A stretch of 64,000 nt of DNA. It comes from Ophioderma brevispina. Its lineage: Eukaryota; Echinodermata; Ophiuroidea; Amphilepidida; Ophiodermatidae. Positions 11,401-23,400 of this stretch are shown piece by piece; positions within the stretch are counted from its first letter, which is position 1; each line of letters begins with the position of its first letter. Made by a program: the position numbers and the translations under genes. The stretch is from assembly GCA_023653785.1 (NCBI GenBank), contig JAMKCH010012367.1, positions 1-64,000 on the forward strand. Reading direction: 5' to 3'. The notes beneath the pieces were generated by a model, which made no database searches, was not told where the DNA came from, and saw only the letters and a program-made list of their open reading frames with translations.

Positions 11401-14400
11401 AGATGGTTACCATGTCGAACGCTTCCGGTAGTACAGCGATCCCCTTCATCAGTTGGGACCAATTGAGCTATATTAAGGGAAATAACAAAGAAATAAGTCA
11501 TCTAAGGACTCTCCACGGTATTTTGTGATACATGAAAAACACCAAGATGAGGATATTTCATTCCATGCAAATTTCATTTGATTGATCATGACGGAGACCT
11601 CCGCGGCCTCCGTCTAATTGGCCAATTTCCGGGACATGAAACCCAATCACATTTCACGGTCTATTTAAGTGTATCCTTTAATGTCCGATGTCTATGTTAT
11701 GAGGCCTAAATTCTATCTACATTAACCGCTTTAAGTCTTTCATCTTGAAAATATATTTTATCAAATAACATGCAACTCGTAACTATGTGATTGTGAAATG
11801 TTGGCCACATAAAGTAATCTAATTGTCATTCTTCAGTCCAGATCTGATTCGGCGGCTTGATTTTCTCAATCTTGTAGGATGGATATTGGTTCACAAGCCA
11901 AAAGGGATGTGGATCTCGCCTTTGCCCTAATGTTAAAACCCAACAGGAAACCACGCTAGATATTAAGAAACCCAAAATATTCTACAAATTAACGCATTTT
12001 AGTGTTTGGCTTAAAAATCTTATTTAATTCAATTTGTTCAAATGATTTTCCTCAAATGATTTGAAACATTAATGAGCGTATCTCATCGGGCACCAGCCCT
12101 CTGTCGCCAAACTCATACCACCGATTTAGCAAGAATCTCCTTACACCAGGGACTGACGTGGAATTCTTCAGCCCTATCGGGAAAATACACACGAAAAGAA
12201 TTATCTTTATCTATTTGTTACTAACAGCTTCTTATTTTGAATTAAAGTGTGTAAAGACCGGAGAATAAAAGGGTATCAAAATGTTTTAGCCTATTGCCGT
12301 GTATCTATCGTGTCATGTCACACGGGCGACCAGCTCTATTTTAAACGTAAAACACGGAGCCCTATCTCAAGAAAAATACTCTGTTAAACTGGAAGGATAA
12401 AACAAAGCTAAACCCGAAATCACGGTCATTGTCGGAGTTAAGAAAGCTTATATCCAGATAAGACTCATTATCTGGAGATAAAGGAACCTTGTCCTGAGAC
12501 AAGCTTGTTACCCATACGGACCCATTTCAAGAAAAAGGCGTTAGAGAATAACCAAACCACATCTCACCAATCAAAAATCTGGGTGACATCGCGAACGAAA
12601 TTTCTGTCAAGAAATTAGTGTTTAACGTGATGTGACTTGGGTCCACACCAATCACTTAATCGTTCATTTACTAATCGCCCGAACTTATTAATGTTTTGAT
12701 GTGTTTGGTAGTGGAGGATGATAGTGCATGATCATGTATTCGCGAAATCTTCCATTAGGTGCACAGGACCTTACTTACCCTCGCCGTTAGAGTCCATTCG
12801 AGAAGGCAGTGTTTACGGTGTCACCAAACAGACAGTAACGTGGCATGGTCAGGCCCACTCCTCCAGCAACACACGAACTAGTTAAAAGAATGGAACTATT
12901 CGGTAAATAAAATATTGACAATGGCTTTTTTAAAGGTTCGGTCTTCAAAGAATCAGTCGCTGCCAGGGAATGGTTTAGCATTGAAGTCAGTTTTATTAAG
13001 TCTATGACAAAGACTCAATGGTTGTACTTTTAGTTGTCATCAGTTGCATTACAATTTACCATTCCGGCAAAAGCATTTTCCTTTCCATTAGGCCTGCTCT
13101 GTTTATCCCTCCACACAACAGGCGTTCACCTTCTCTGTCTCATAGGGGGGGCTTGTCAATCAAATTGCAATTTTGAATAGGCGATTCAAAATGAACATGC
13201 AGACACTTAAAGTATTACATGCAATTCAAATAAAAAAACGGAGGAACGACCAATTGTAATGACTACTCCACTTCGTTGATTCTAGCGTACCTTAATGCTA
13301 AACTGCAACAATTATTTAATTAAAGCCAATCTTTCCAAATCGTAGAAGACTTTAACATATGGAGTACGCAAGGGCTCCATCTTTGGCTTCTGTCCTTTTT
13401 TCTATCCAAGTTAACACATCCCCACATGTTGCCACCTCTGGTACATTCTATATTCTTTGAATAATGACATACCTTTCCATGTGATCTCCACCGGAGTGAA
13501 GACAAGCGAAGTTTGAGTTTCACGTCGCGTTTGTGAGGAACAACAAATTTGTGTACGTCTTCAAGGCAGTGCCATGCAGCAGAGCAATCTGAGCTGCGTG
13601 CCATTTTGCCGTTACGGAAGCGGGCAAGCCAGACACAGCATATAGGCGTATCACCAATGGTCTCCACCTTTAACACCAAATAGTTTTAAGCTGAATAACA
13701 TTCTATACAAAATAAAGCATTACGTCCCAGGTAATCGGTCCAAAACAAATCACAATCTTATAACGTGGGGATTCATCCCTTTCATAAGTAGCTGTAGATT
13801 GTGTCCTGGGCCTTTTCAACCAAATATATATATTTTAAAATGATCCATATTCATCCAAAAACACCTTAAAATAATAGCCTCTAACTAAGAGAAACAGATG
13901 TCGTGTTTCTTAGGGCCAGAGTGACGTAAAGCCCCCCCCCCGAGTGATTTAAGATCTTCCCTTCACAAAAGGCACCATACAAAATCAAGCACTTCATCAG
14001 AAGTAGGCAATGCGAGTCTTACCTTGTACACATCGTAGTTAGAGATGATAGCGTCGAACAGAGTGTACAACCCATTAACATATCACAAACCTAAAAAAAA
14101 TAATTTAAAGGTAATGACTAGATCGTGTTGTTTTAGTGGCATTTCTCCCAACATCCAAATGCTACACGTGTTCAGTTTGACAGCGAAAAGATTACTTATG
14201 AAAACAATTGACCCATGTTCCTCAATTCTTTGAATCATATTACATTCCAGTGCAGGTATTAGGAAAGTAGCAAAAAAGTTATGGACTGATATTACGAAAC
14301 TTAATACGGTATCGCCCAGGGCATTGCATTTTCAAAAAGGAGGGGGTTATTAGAGGTAAATTCTACTTTGGCTCTTCGCATTGGGGGTATGTGCAACTGG

Positions 14401-17400
14401 AATAGTTCTACCGGGAGTGCAGTAGACGTTGCTAAGCACAACATATTGGGATTTACCATGAATATCCTGCATAATATTTTGTTTAGGGGGTTTTTTTTTT
14501 TTTTTATTGGACGTATTGAACAGCCAAAGAAGAGATTGGGAAGGTTGATTTTCATTCCAAATTAGGGACAGGCGTGTAGGAGGGCCACACCGTGGTTTAG
14601 CAGATCCTGGAAAATTAAAAAGGCAACCTCAGTAGTAAGCTTCATGAAAACGGGAAAACAAAACGCCCTCCAATCCAACAAGTGAAAAATGATTGCAATA
14701 TTACATCTAAAATGCGTGATATTCCTTGGACAATGAGCTTTGGCAGTTTCACTATGGAGACATATCCATCGAGAATTTGGAAGTATAAATCTGCCTATGC
14801 ATGCAATGAACGTTGAGTACCTGTTGTATAGGAGTGATGCTGCGGATAGTGCGGTGATTGAAACCGAAGATTATCGGAACAGAAGATGGTTACATGTCGA
14901 ACGCTTCCGGTAGTACAGCGCTACCTTCATCAGTTGGGACGCAATTGAGCTATGATTATGGAAATAACAGAAAAAAATAAGTCATGCTGCTAAGGGAACT
15001 CATCACCGATGTGTATTGTGAGACATGGAAAACACCAAGCATTAGGATATTTCAATTCCATGAAATTTCATTGATTGATGCATGACGGAGACCTCCGCGG
15101 CTCCGTCTAATTGGCCAATTTACCGGGCAGGAACCAATAAATTTCACGTCTATTTAAGTGGTATCCGGAATGTTCCGATGTGCTATGTTCTGAGCCTAAA
15201 ATTCTACATTAACCGATTTAAGTCTTTTCATCTTGATAAAATCGCCTTTACCTCAAAAACCCATCTGTCAAGTTTTAGCCGATATTTCCAAACCGTTTTG
15301 AAATGATAGCTAAAAACGTGATTCTGTTAATCCCAAGAGTATATACTGTGTAAAATTAATATGGTCGACCAAAATGTTTGATATTACCGCTCGTAACATC
15401 CCAAAACAAACACATCCTTAACCCTAAGATTTCACAAGGGTAAAATGAAAAAAACTAGAAGCTTTCTTCTATACCAACATTTGGACATATCCGGGAAACC
15501 CCTGGCTTCCTGGGGACGAGGCTATTAACAGAATCGGACCATGGACCTTAAGGTTGAAAACTTGACGGTACCCATCCAATAATATTGATATTTATATTTA
15601 TTTCCATGCCAGCTAAAGAACACAACTTACATTCTTTACATGCCAAATCAAATTGGCTCGGGCCATCTATTCCGGTTAGAAATTCGGGTCATAAGGGTCA
15701 TTCAAGAGTGATTTGGGAGTTTCAAAAGCTGCCAAAGTATTTCTATACTCCAACCGTATAGTAATTGTACAATTGTATATCACTGCCTCTTGCTCATCAT
15801 CAGATGTACCTCCACCATTGGAGAGTCGCCATCACCTCGTCATCGCTTAGCATTCGTCCCCAGTCGTGGGCCATTTACCTAAAATTATACTGTTTATGTT
15901 TCTCTTACGGTGGAAGCATACGATGCAGGAGTTGCTCAGTCTTCGCTTTCTCTTTACGATGGTCTGTCGTTCGCTCGTCCACAAGTTCCTCCAGATTGTT
16001 AGTGTAGCGTTCCATAATGGCAATCATGTTCTCAAGATGTGGGCTTCCATGTTAATTATCAAAAACGTGGATATGTCCTATGTTCGAACATTTAAAATGT
16101 TAACAACACATCAAGGTAATGAATCTTTGCATACTCTGAAGGGGTGACTCTGGACAAATTGACCCGTTTTCAATCCTCTTACTCAATGTAGGATCAACGG
16201 TGAGATCCGTTCTTCATTCTTAAATTGTAAAATACTTAATTCTCTTGTTCGTCTTTAAAGTTATATTAAAAGCAGAAAAGTTATTTATGTCTCTGGATTA
16301 CACTATTTGAAAAGGCCATTGTTGGCAGTCCCGGGAATGGCTATTTCCCCGTGGGTTGGTATGAGATTGAAACTGGCCTGGCTTACGAACATTCTATCTG
16401 TTGACTTATCCCTCAAAATTTTGTCTCAGAAACATTGCAAAAAACTGCGTGTGCAGGTTTATTTACTCACAAATGTTTTTATGTTTCTGACAACTAAAAA
16501 GAAATCCAGGAATGCGGTCGATTTGAAAATAGCGCGACGAGGCCAATCTGATTTCACTAATAGAATCCAAAACACAGTTGATAGACAAATCAGCAAACAG
16601 ATTTTACCTCCAATCGATCAACTTCTGCTGAAAGTAAAAAGTAAATAAATTTCTTTAAAAAAGGAAAGTTTGATCTAGCCTTCAAATTATTTTCATCATA
16701 CATCCACACTTTTGGAAAGAATCTGATGTTACAAGTATAAGGACACCAACACGTTGAACAACAGGTTTAACAGTTTGCTGGCAATTGCATTCGATACAGT
16801 GTAAACTGTATACCTTCTAAAGATCCAACTAATGACAATTCAATAAAAACCCACAAAAAGCTCTAAGGTACCAAATATATATAAAAGCCAATAATAAGCA
16901 CTTTGAGGCCAACCATGAAACGTGTCAGAAAACATTAACGGCTTGGGTGGGTTGTCGCGGAAGCATTTACGTCTTAACGCGAACGTCTATATTCTTACGC
17001 CTGCCTTATTCAAAATAACTCTCCCGCGTTGCACGGACAAGTTCTCAAAGACAGTCGTAAGCATAGCGTTAATTCCCTTTAGACGGTTTATGGTTCTTTG
17101 CCACTTCTCACATTCCCTATGATTTGAACGCGTCATAAATGAACGTATCAAGACATTTGAAGTCTTATTTAATAAACATTTGCTATCATCATGTTTTAAA
17201 CGTCATTTATGGATAGACCCCTAACACCCACTTAAATGTGGGTTTATACTACCATTTTTTCGGCAGGACGTAGTTTTTCGAGATGATTTTTACGCAATGC
17301 GTATGTTTCATGCATCCGGCTCGCAAAAGCATGTGTTCGAAAGGCTAGCGTCAGCTGACGAAGTATGAACCCACATTATTCGTGTGGGTGTCTCTCCGCT

Positions 17401-20400
17401 GGTGAGATCAGGTGATTCTGAAAGTTAATATTTTTACAGAACGACCATTGTAATGTAACAGCTACATTACGTTTTCTCTTGTATATGCGTTGTTACCTAA
17501 ACATGAACTCATTTCTTGGTATCCTATAACTTAAGTCTCCTTTGAAGATGAGCCAAAATTACCTCTGACGTGGAGGAAGTTAGGGCGGTTTAGGGCTTTG
17601 CCCAAGCAAGAACGAATACAGGTCAGAACACACTCAGGGGCAACTTCGTTAACTTCGTTCAGCAGCGGTCTATATGGCGGAGGGGGGGATGATCTGCCAA
17701 CACTTGTCGATAAATATCGTAAAAATAAGGAATTATAAACTCGTGATCTCTTTAGTTGCTAAGTTGCCGTGATGGTACGCTCCTATGTTATCAAATTTGC
17801 CATGCTTAAATTCGTCATATGACTAATAAGACAACGTTTTTGATTGGCTAATATAATGGAGAAGTTACATACGTCAATCTCTCGACATGGAACCCTCACT
17901 TAATTTTCTCCGTTGAATGCCTCCGTAAGATTATGTTTCATGAACACTTAAGGTTCGAAATTTCGCTGCTGTCCAACCCACGACCCAACATGCGTTGGTG
18001 TGATGTCGGCCATGGAATGTATAATCGGTCAATTATATTCCAAACATATCTTTGTTAACATGAACAATATGCGTTGGATTTGCCTTTCCGAGCAGTGACA
18101 ACTTTTTTAACTTTCTGCAAATCCCGGGATTGCAAATTGCACGATGGCATGATTCGGAGTGATTTGCTAACAATAAAACACACACAACATTTCAAAACCA
18201 TCATCAAAATAGGACGTCAAATATGTTATTACCTCCCTGGGTCTTCCATCAGTGAAGTGGTAGGGTTCCGCTCGTGAATAACAAAACTCTGTTATAAGAT
18301 GATGACTGAAAGGGGGGGGAGTAAAATCACCCGCTCTTGGTGCCAAGAGGTGGCCTGTTGCTTGCCATGCGCAGGAGTCAGGTGCTACCGTTAACTGAGC
18401 TGTGAAAAAATCCACAATGCGATCATTCATTGTAATCTTTTGAAACGGCAAGCGACCTCCAGTCGCAGAACGATCAAAAGTGGTCAAAAAGGACAAATCA
18501 TTTATTTCCAGGGCATATTCAGATCAGCATGAAAAATGCATCTTAATAGTCCAAAAAAAGCCTATATAGTCTTTGCTGTAATCTTTTTGGGCTTTCCCAA
18601 CGACCTGCAAGCATTGGGACGCCATGTCTAAGCCACTGACTGTATGCTATAACGTTACAGAATGTCCCGTGCACGATAGGGTTAAGTACGATACAGTGAT
18701 AAGGACTAAATAAGAAAACCTAAAAGGGCAAACATCTGATCTTTTTCGTCGGTACTGTCGGTGTCCGATATACGGACAGTGATGACAAACTAACGGTCAT
18801 TGACATGACTTACTAACCCATAAAGCAATCAAATCGTGTCTTGAAATCTTTCTGAAAATCCGAAATAGTGCGTGCCACTCTCTACCGGAACAGTCTGCTT
18901 TTCCGGTTGGAAAGGAGGATTTGTCGGAGTAAGATAGTATCACTGCACGGACCTTGAATCGAATCAATATCTGCGCGTGTAATTCTAGTCCTGATTGTCT
19001 CAAACGCTGGAAAAATTTAATACCCCGATATCCCGATAAAGGCAAAAATATGAATTCCGTTCACTTTGATTCCCAAATGTGTGATAGTTCTTGTTTTTTC
19101 CGCATCACACGTATTGTTTCTCCCATAAGTTCCACATTTAGTGGAACTGTATCTCTATATGGTTTCCGTGTTAATCCTTAATTCCAGTTATGACTATTCA
19201 TTTCGACAATATGCTTGTTGAGTGAATAGTGTTAAAAGATCAATCTATTGAATTAAATTATGCACCATAACCAAACCCTCCTTATTTCAAACTAACTCTA
19301 AAAAGTTACTGCTGTGATCACGTCGTGTGTATTAACACACGACACAGCAACCCAGTAGAGTACATGGAAGCCGGACAATTGCCGTAGATGTACAAATGAA
19401 TAAATTAGGGCGTGGCCAGAGGTTAATCTAAAATTCATCGCCACGTCGTGTTCTCGCCAGCTATTTTGTCTATTTCCTAGTATACAGTAGTATGTATTCA
19501 AAGGCTTGGACTGCTGTATATATACTTAAAATTTTGTGACGTTAGGATGTAGCAACACAACCCACATGTACATGCTTTACTTATGTACTCCTGAGAAGAA
19601 AAGAAAAGAGGGAAAATGGGAGAAAATATGACGCGAAGCACATTTGCGGAAAGCCGTGAAGGAGAAATTGTTGTGGGCCGTCCGAAAGCAATTCCGGTAC
19701 ACCGCAACACGTGGATCTGTTGATATTTTTCACCTGATGTGTTGTGATACACTTAACCATATAATAAAGTGAAAATGCTTCAGAAATCAGCAAAGGCAGA
19801 TATACAAACGACAAGATTTTTTATAGGACCCATATTAAAAGCAAACATGCATAGCACCCATACTTCGACTCGTAATGAATGGGATTCACGTGATTAATCA
19901 CGTTTCTTGACTTTACAATTCTTTTTGATTTTGTTACCGTTATAGTTTTTTTTTTTTCTTTAGCCTTACCGCGTAGTTGGCGAATTCGTGTTAAATCCTC
20001 GTCCTCCTTTGCTCCTCGTTTGAATTCTTCCAGACCATAATCAGTGACTGCAAGACCCATCGATTGTCCACCACACAAATTGGAGACTTGAGGTTACCAT
20101 GAGAGCCGAGATCCGTCGAATGAAGATAAATCATGCCTTTCAGGAGGTCCGGCAATTAGAGAGTATGAACATGTTATCCAGGGTTGCATCTTCGTTCTCA
20201 GTATGTCCTGTAGGTTGCAGTAGAGTAGATGTTACCCAAAGTAAAAGCGCCCCTTGTGATCATGTTTTGGCGTCACGCTGTTCTCTGCATTAACCTCATC
20301 TTACCAAGGGAAGGGAGGACGGTTGGCACTCCTTAGTGAACTTTCCTCCGGTCCGTTGCGCAAAAAAAACGGGTAAAAGCTTTGTTAACAAACTGTCAGC

Positions 20401-23400
20401 TTATTCTTTTCACAAATTTTCTGGTTCATTTTAGCAAAAAAAAGTAGGTAGTACCTTCCACATGGATAAGGGTATTGACGTCAAAGAAATGGAGGGGAGG
20501 GTTGTGGTTACCACCCAGAAATTAATGGTACATTATTTGAAACATAATTCTGCTCAGTATGGCTCTAAACTCTGTTTATATAACGCAAGTCATTTGCCGT
20601 CATTAAAAGCTGAAACTGGCATATGAAATCTGATATTCCTTACCTTTATGTAGTCGCTGGGCTTAACAACTCTCGGTTATGATATTTTGATCCTACTACA
20701 TTAGGCATCCAGCGGTAAATTAAAAAACAATTATGTGCTTGTTAGCACCCGGTGGAGGGTTCTGCAAGTTTGGATTAGAGATTGGTAGAAAAATCTTAAC
20801 CACTTTTGCCGAAAAAGAGGGACCCATGGCTGTTATTGTAATAAATATGCAGATTTTTCTTACAAATTTTGACCCCTTTTCGCAATTTTGGAAATTTTGC
20901 TTGTTGCGTAAATTGTTAATTTCCAGAAATTTTAGAAAATCTTGACATGAAAAAAATGGTACATTTTTATACTATGAGCTGAAAATTGAGACCCATTGGA
21001 GGCTGTTCCGGTATGATAATGTGTTGTTACAGTCCCCCCCCCACCTATACCTGAAAGAAATCGATCAGTCTTACCTGCAGGCTTCCTGTAGCACAGTGGT
21101 TATGAAGATGCAAATGTGTGGTCGGTCTACACATGCGCCAATGAAATGACAAAGGTTATCATGACGAATATCCTCATCTGCGGAATAACATTAGTCATTT
21201 TAAACGATTCCACACACCATGATTGCTGTTTGTGCGATCACTGTGTTTGAAGATACATAATTTAGTTGAATCTATACTGGCTTTCATCACGCAAGAGAAA
21301 AAATGGATGGATCCGTGGTGCTATATTGAGATAATTAAGTATGTTACATACTTACAGACATTTCTAGAAACATTCTATAAATAGCTGGATTTTCCGGGTA
21401 TGGTACAAGCCAAGAATCCAGTGACATCACTTGTGGTTTTAAATGGATTGTCAGGCATCTGTTATGCATGATACCCTACGTAATAGCATATTAGATAATT
21501 GGGGAAACTGGTTGTGAAACCCATAAAGAGTGCCTCTAAAAAGACTCTGGCCAAGATAGTTCTGATCTGCCGGAGACGTTCGACTCTGAGCAGTAACCGT
21601 ATTATACAATGAATTAATGCAATTTAAGGTTTATGTCGTCGCAAGAAGAAGAATCTTGAATCACTCCACTCGCCCCCTGCATAAAATTGTGCGCGCCATC
21701 GTACGGAAATAAAGGGAAAACAGTGAGGGGACCAAGGGGAGGGGAGTGATCAAGATTACTCTTATTGCAGTATTCCATACGTCTTGAAGCCAAAGAGCTG
21801 GGAATGATGGACTAGTGTCTTTTTAGATGAAAATATTTGGTATCCCGAACTATGCTGCTTAAGTTTTGTTGTTGTCGTGGGCCCATAGAAACCCCCGTTT
21901 TCGTCTTGGACAAATACTGGGGGACTGCTCCGCTAGCTCTTCTAAAGAGTATTCAAACGGATATGTTTCCGCGGCATTCATTTTGATAACAGCTAGTTTA
22001 TCTCAGGTAACGTCGCTTGTCAGAGTGGGCGGGCAGGGTAATGAATGTTACCCGGCTGAATATAATGAACACATTTGCAGAGATGTAACAGAGTGTAACC
22101 AACTAAATCTGGAAAAGACAAAAATTGCGGGCAAAAAAGGCTCAAATGGGCTGAGAATAAAGTTTCGAAACTTGAGTAAACCATTCCTGAAACTTCAGGA
22201 TAAACGTCTGAAAAAGTACATCTCTGCATGAAGGTCTAACAGTTTGAGTTAGAAAAATTTATGGCAAAATGTATGCCTAGAAGTGAAAAAAAAAAATTTA
22301 CACTTTGAAGTCGAAAACAAAGTCCAATTCAGTTTACCATCTTGAGTTCCTGGCGACTTCCGGTCTGTCAAAATCGATATGATGTTGTTCACGCTTGTAG
22401 ATCGCAGAGTGTTTCCGTTCAAAGAAACAATTGAGTAAATGGCCGTTATAGCCTCGGAAATTTTCAAATTCGTTTGTAATAAAACGCATTCAGTCATGGA
22501 CAATTGCATCGGTGCTGTAAAGTTAGAAGCTGTCGCCTTACACACAGAAATAAAAAGTTATAGCATAAATAATTCTATTTACCAAGGGAAGAGTACGTGG
22601 CCATCTCATTTTTAAAGAAGCTGACGGACATGTCAGTCATCTCGCCAGTCTGCAGAGTTGAGTTCACGATTTCCTTTCGTTAGGACTCGCATACCTTCTA
22701 CGAATAATTACTTTCCAAGTTCGATCTTCGCAAAATCTGCGGGTCTCTTATTTTGTTATTACGGAAATGGCACTCACAACGAAGAAGGAAAAAAGGAAAG
22801 TACATGCAAGTTGCAGGTCCAATCTATAAAAAAGGTGATTTTTTCTTCCAACCACTGTCAAATTCAAATGACCGCTGAAATGAATAAGTCGAAAATATAT
22901 GTTTTACTCAAAAAGTATAAACTTTTCTTAAAAAAATATTCCGTTGAATTTCCGCCAGTGTAGTCGTTTTATTCTATTGAGACAAATTATGATACCACTC
23001 TCGGTTATTAACCAAACAAAACCGTGTTTGGCAAATTAGAATTTTGTGCATGAACATGAAAATGTAGATTTATCTGGCAGATAAAATTCGTATCTACACG
23101 TAATTAGTTAAACATTTCTTAATAGTTTAATGTACGTGGAAGCTCTTAAAACCTTCACAAGGCATGAACAAAATATCATTATTATCCTGTGCAAAACGAT
23201 GGCACCATTTGGAAAATAGTGCGCCTCAAAGATTTTCAAAATTGGTATTATTGGTATTGGTATTTTAAACTTTTTATATATAATAGCCCCACCCGAAAGA
23301 TTTAAGCCCACGACAGCGCCGTTGTGGGGTAAACAGAAACGATTGATCATAAAAACCACTCCTAGTGCTGTTATCAGCAGGGAGACGGAAGCTGACGAAG

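Larger units (their letters stand above)
8238..11750. repeat. tandem unit, copy 1: cyclase-domain exon block
   Basis: This 3.5 kb unit is followed directly by a second copy at 11751-15240. Exons, introns and the 3' end of the gene are all duplicated in the same order and orientation. Differences are mostly one- to three-base indels. The left edge is near TGCAACTCCGTAAC (copy 2: TGCAACTCGTAAC) and the right edge near AACCGCTTTAAGTCTTTCAT (copy 2 the same with one change). Introns between the listed exons hold nothing else I recognise. Confidence 0.9.
11751..15240. repeat. tandem unit, copy 2: cyclase-domain exon block
   Basis: This is a direct repeat of 8238-11750, abutting it with no spacer. 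All six cyclase exons recur. Copy 2 is the one that lies next to the upstream single-copy exons, so if the order is real it would be the block spliced into the receptor transcript, and its own stop at 11826 would end translation before copy 1. Confidence 0.9.

Noticed and set aside
16307..16648. 113-codon plus-strand frame in the cyclase intron
   Set aside because: Antisense to a well-supported gene, with no domain and no splice or promoter evidence.
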